From positions 186,001 through 250,000 of the forward strand of contig JAJZBQ010000001.1 in the NCBI GenBank assembly GCA_021798835.1: a DNA stretch of 64,000 nt. Reading direction: 5' to 3'. Below, piece after piece: positions 61,055 through 64,000 of the stretch (positions are counted from its first letter, which is position 1; every line of letters begins with the position of its first letter). The notes under the pieces were generated by a model, which saw only the letters and a program-made list of their open reading frames with translations, had not been told where the DNA came from and made no database searches. This DNA comes from Pseudomonadota bacterium (GTDB lineage: Bacteria > Pseudomonadota > Gammaproteobacteria > Burkholderiales > Ferrovaceae). Both the position numbers and the translations under genes were made by a program.

Positions 61055-63064
61055 ATGACATCCTCAACCGGTTTGATACCCAGTGGTTCGGTGACATCCA
61101 GTTCCATCGATGTGGCGAATATCGTCAGCCAGTTGATGACGGTGGAAAGTCAACCCGTTACACAATTGCAAAATCAGCAATCGGGTTTCCAGTCACAGAT
61201 CAGTGCGCTCAATACGGTGCAGAGTGCGGTGTCATCGTTTCAGAGTGCGGTTCAGGGTCTGACTTCGCTGAGTCAATACCAGAGTTATAACGCCACGTCC
61301 ACCGATGCGGCGGTTTCAGCCAGTGCGACGGCCTCTGCCGTACCGGGAAATTATCAGGTGGCAGTATCCCAGTTGGCTCAGGCACAGACGGTTGCAACGG
61401 CTGGTCAGACAAGCGAAAGTGCAGCCATCGGTAGCGGCACGACCACGACACTGACGTTCAATTTCGGCACCATCAGCGGAGGGACGCTGGCGGGCGGGGT
61501 CTATTCTGGCTCCACGTTTACCGGCAATGGGGCGGGGAGCAAGACAGTCACCATCAACAGCAGTAACGATTCTTTGACTGGGATCGCAGCTGCCATCAAT
61601 GCGGCGGGGATAGGCGTGACGGCTACGATTGTCAACAATGGCAGTAGTTCTCCCTACCAATTGGTGCTGACTGGACCATCAGGGTCGAGCAATAGTATGC
61701 AGATCGGCGTATCTGGTGATGCGACCCTGTCCGGATTGCTGAGTTACAATCCGGCTGGCACGCAGGATATGACCCAGGTTTCGGCAGCACAGAATGCCCA
61801 GTTGACTGTCAACGGAATTGCTCTGTCGCAATCGAGCAACACGGTGAGCAATGCCATTCAAGGTGTGACCTTCAACCTGTCCGGGGTAACGACGACACCG
61901 GCGACGGTCAGTGTGACGCAGAATACGGCCTCGGTGACCAGTGCAGTGGGGAGTCTGGTATCCGCATACAATACGTTGAATACTGCGATCCAGAGTGTTG
62001 CGAGTTATGACAGTACGACCAAGAAAGCGGGGCCCTTGTTCGGGGATCCGATGATCAACAACATCCAGAACCAGATCAGCAGTGTCATTAATGCGCCGAT
62101 TTCCGGGACGACCTCAGCGTATAATACCTTGGCATCCATCGGGGTGACATTCCAGCAAGATGGTTCCATGGCGCTCAATAGCGCGCAGTTGAATTCCGTG
62201 CTGGCAAGCAACCCCTCGGATATCGCCAGTTTGTTTTCTACCGTGGGCAAGGCTACCGATAGCCTGGTGCAGTACACTGGGTCGAGCTCCAGCACACAAG
62301 CCGGAACGTATGCGGTTAATATCACCCAGATGGCAACTCAGGGGACACTGGTGGGTTCGGCGGCTCCGGGGTTGACTGTTACGACGGGTTCCAACGATAC
62401 GCTGAATTTGACGGTGGATGGTAATCCGATGACGGTGACAGTCCCTGGCGGAACCTATGCCAGCGCGAGCGCATTGGCTACTCAACTACAGACCTTGATC
62501 AATGGGAATACCGCATTGCAGGCCACAGGTAATTCAGTGGCCGTGACGGTGAATGCCAGCGGAGCGTTGAGTTTTCAGGCGAGTAACTATGGATCTTCGT
62601 CATCAATTCTGGTGACGGGAGGAAATGGCAGCACGGGTTTTCTGGGGTCTGCTCCTGTGCAGACTGCCGGGCTTAATGTTGCCGGGTCGATCAATGGAAA
62701 TGCGGCGACAGGGTCTGGGACTGTGTTGACTTCCACGGCGGGCAACAGCAATGGCCTATCTCTGGCTATCAACGGTGGCACGACCGGAGCGCGGGGGAGT
62801 GTATCGTTTTCTCAGGGAATTGCTGTGCAATTGAGTAATCTGGCAACCTCATTGACTGATCCGATCAGCGGACCGATTTCTGCTGAAATCAATGGGTTGA
62901 ATGCTACCATCAGCAATATTGGTACTCAGATCACCAGTTGGCAATCGCGTTTGACCCAGATACAGACTTCGCTGACGGCCCAGTATACGGCACTCAATGT
63001 CATGTTGGGTACCATGAGTCAGACCAGCAGTTATCTTTCTACCCAGTTGGCTCAACTTCGTTAA
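61055..63064 (+). CDS. fliD: Flagellar filament cap protein FliD
   Basis: A 669-residue cap protein, longer than many FliD (450-550). N-terminal segment SSIDVANIVSQLMTVESQPV is the FliD start, and the C-terminal ISNIGTQITSWQSRLTQIQ followed by YTALNVMLGTMSQTSSYL is typical. The middle is Ser/Thr/Gly-rich and includes IN-type segments (SLTGIAAAINAAGIGVTATI) and a second copy near 440-480. It forms the pentameric cap that folds flagellin at the tip. GGAG precedes the ATG. Confidence 0.95.
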   Translation: MTSSTGLIPSGSVTSSSIDVANIVSQLMTVESQPVTQLQNQQSGFQSQISALNTVQSAVSSFQSAVQGLTSLSQYQSYNATSTDAAVSASATASAVPGNYQVAVSQLAQAQTVATAGQTSESAAIGSGTTTTLTFNFGTISGGTLAGGVYSGSTFTGNGAGSKTVTINSSNDSLTGIAAAINAAGIGVTATIVNNGSSSPYQLVLTGPSGSSNSMQIGVSGDATLSGLLSYNPAGTQDMTQVSAAQNAQLTVNGIALSQSSNTVSNAIQGVTFNLSGVTTTPATVSVTQNTASVTSAVGSLVSAYNTLNTAIQSVASYDSTTKKAGPLFGDPMINNIQNQISSVINAPISGTTSAYNTLASIGVTFQQDGSMALNSAQLNSVLASNPSDIASLFSTVGKATDSLVQYTGSSSSTQAGTYAVNITQMATQGTLVGSAAPGLTVTTGSNDTLNLTVDGNPMTVTVPGGTYASASALATQLQTLINGNTALQATGNSVAVTVNASGALSFQASNYGSSSSILVTGGNGSTGFLGSAPVQTAGLNVAGSINGNAATGSGTVLTSTAGNSNGLSLAINGGTTGARGSVSFSQGIAVQLSNLATSLTDPISGPISAEINGLNATISNIGTQITSWQSRLTQIQTSLTAQYTALNVMLGTMSQTSSYLSTQLAQLR

Positions 63065-63077
63065 GGGAGAGCACCCC

Positions 63078-63578
63078 ATGAATGCATTTACCAAACTCAA
63101 AAAATACGAAGAAGTCGGTGTCGATAGCAGCGTGCATTCGGCGGATGCACACAAGTTGGTTCTGCTGTTATACCAGGGTGCCTTGCTGTCTATTGCGGCG
63201 GCGCGCAATCACATGCAACAAGGTGAATTGGGCCCCAAAGGGAAATCGATTTCTCAGGCTATTTCGATTATTGAAGATGGTTTGCGTGCCAGTTTGAATT
63301 TGTCGGTGGGAGGAGAGTTGGTGCATAATCTCAGTTCCTTGTACGCCTACATGACAGCCCGCCTGCTGGAAGCCAATTTAAGAAATGACATGCTGATTCT
63401 GGATGAAGTCACTCGCCTGCTGGTCGAGTTGCGTGGCGGATGGGAAGCCATTCGTTCCACGGCTGGCGTAGAGGCGGTTTCCGTGGTTCCTGATGATCAC
63501 AAAGTGGTACCCTTGGCACCTCGTCAAGAAATCAGATCAACAGCACGCCAAGCGATTCATGCTTATCAACAGGGTTGA
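63078..63578 (+). CDS. fliS: Flagellin-export chaperone FliS
   Basis: A 166-residue helical protein: KKYEEVGVDSSVHSADAHKLVLLLYQGA, KGKSISQAISIIEDGLRASL and LYAYMTARLLEANL are standard FliS parts. The tail after about residue 130 (VEAVSVVPDDHKVV) is longer than in most FliS (about 130). It binds the flagellin C-terminus before export. AAGGGAGAG precedes the ATG. Its stop overlaps the next start. Confidence 0.95.
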   Translation: MNAFTKLKKYEEVGVDSSVHSADAHKLVLLLYQGALLSIAAARNHMQQGELGPKGKSISQAISIIEDGLRASLNLSVGGELVHNLSSLYAYMTARLLEANLRNDMLILDEVTRLLVELRGGWEAIRSTAGVEAVSVVPDDHKVVPLAPRQEIRSTARQAIHAYQQG

Positions 63579-63922
63579 TGGTTGACATGGCAACATACTT
63601 TCCGGCTGCGGTCCAAAATTATGAGGCTTTGTCTTCCTTGATGGGCTTGATGCGCGAGGCGGCTTCCACGGGGCAATGGGATCGTTTGCTGACACTGGAA
63701 CAGCAGGCGCAGGAGCGAGTGCGTGTGATGCGTCAAGCAGATCCCCAGACCACACTGGACGAGTCGGCCAAGGAAAGAAAAAAAGCGTTGATTCTGAAAA
63801 TGTTGGCCGACGATGCCACCATTCGTCATCACACACAGCCATGGATGGAAAAACTGCAATGGGCGCTGCGCAGTTCGCGGCAGGAGCAGAAGGTGCGTCG
63901 GGCTTATACCCCAGCGCGTTGA
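63578..63922 (+). CDS. fliT: FliT-like flagellar chaperone
   Basis: A 114-residue, helical protein: NYEALSSLMGLMREAAS, WDRLLTLEQQAQERV and RKKALILKMLADDATIRHHT fit FliT of betaproteobacteria, the chaperone of the cap protein FliD (and FlhC repressor in enterics). ATG 63578 overlaps the fliS stop; ATG 63587 is an alternative. Position right after fliS strengthens the call. Confidence 0.85.
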   Translation: MVDMATYFPAAVQNYEALSSLMGLMREAASTGQWDRLLTLEQQAQERVRVMRQADPQTTLDESAKERKKALILKMLADDATIRHHTQPWMEKLQWALRSSRQEQKVRRAYTPAR

Positions 63923-63939
63923 TGGGTTGAGGGGTGCCC

Positions 63940-64000
63940 ATGCTGCCCGCTGACTGGATGGGTTCGATTCTGGCGTATGCTCTGAATCGTGATCCTTTGC
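63940..64000 (+). CDS. Start of a further gene cut by the window end
   Basis: GAGGGG precedes ATG 63940, and 20 codons are open to the edge (MLPADWMGSILAYALNRDPL). Likely part of the same flagellar run; too short to identify (FliK-like is possible). Confidence 0.5.
   Translation, partial: MLPADWMGSILAYALNRDPL

Noticed and set aside
1..64000. CRISPR arrays, IS elements, prophage, tRNA or rRNA genes
   Set aside because: No regularly spaced repeats, transposase or integrase genes, or RNA-gene signatures were recognised while reading.

Overview
This 64 kb window is a dense chromosomal segment (about 53-54% G+C by eye) with no rRNA, tRNA, IS or phage genes. It looks betaproteobacterial: flhDC next to motAB, a CbbR-like regulator divergent from a gap-pgk-pyk-purC run, CobUTCS, RdgC, and a DgcP-like diguanylate cyclase beside the flagellin genes. 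The CbbR/gapA pairing suggests an autotroph or autotroph relative (for example Ferrovales/Nitrosomonadales type). The species cannot be named from sequence reading alone.

Layout. 1-3 kb: lipopolysaccharide genes (waaC start, a WaaE-like glycosyltransferase, msbA). 3-6.8 kb: a leftward cobU-cobT-cobC-cobS module for the cobalamin nucleotide loop, preceded by rdgC. 6.8-9.9 kb: rmuC and a Tat-exported OpgD/OpgG glucan protein. 10-25 kb: a signalling island with three large GGDEF/EAL proteins, a TorT-like periplasmic sensor, a DnaQ-type exonuclease, an EVE protein, and a response regulator divergent from a sensor kinase. 25-39 kb: housekeeping genes (purC, pykA, pgk, gapA, cbbR, an IMPase, rsmE, argA, yggX, phoU, rpiA, ilvA) and an unusual exported metallophosphatase-ChaN fusion.

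39-64 kb: a motility locus. Leftward: flhD-flhC-motA-motB, then cheV-cheV-cheY-cheZ-cheA. Rightward: flhB-flhA-flhF-flhG-fliA-motC-motD. Then flgM-flgN leftward, a ParA-type ATPase, a coiled-coil membrane protein, a GGDEF cyclase, and fliC-flaG-fliD-fliS-fliT, running off the right edge in an unidentified gene.

How it fits together. Four sites match the sigma-28 (FliA) promoter pattern with an exact 11-nt spacer: before flhDC, the first cheV, flgM and fliC. The flhDC site is a perfect consensus and lies upstream of a sigma-70-like promoter whose expected start falls at the base of a strong hairpin, suggesting FliA feedback on the master regulator. The FlhG homologue keeps the FlhF-activating EQASGLR motif but has lost the ATP-binding P-loop. 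A separate intact ParA ATPase with a coiled-coil membrane partner sits nearby. These flagellar features are the most novel part of the window, followed by the 1220-residue GAF-GGDEF-globin-GAF-EAL protein and the TorT/GGDEF-EAL pair.
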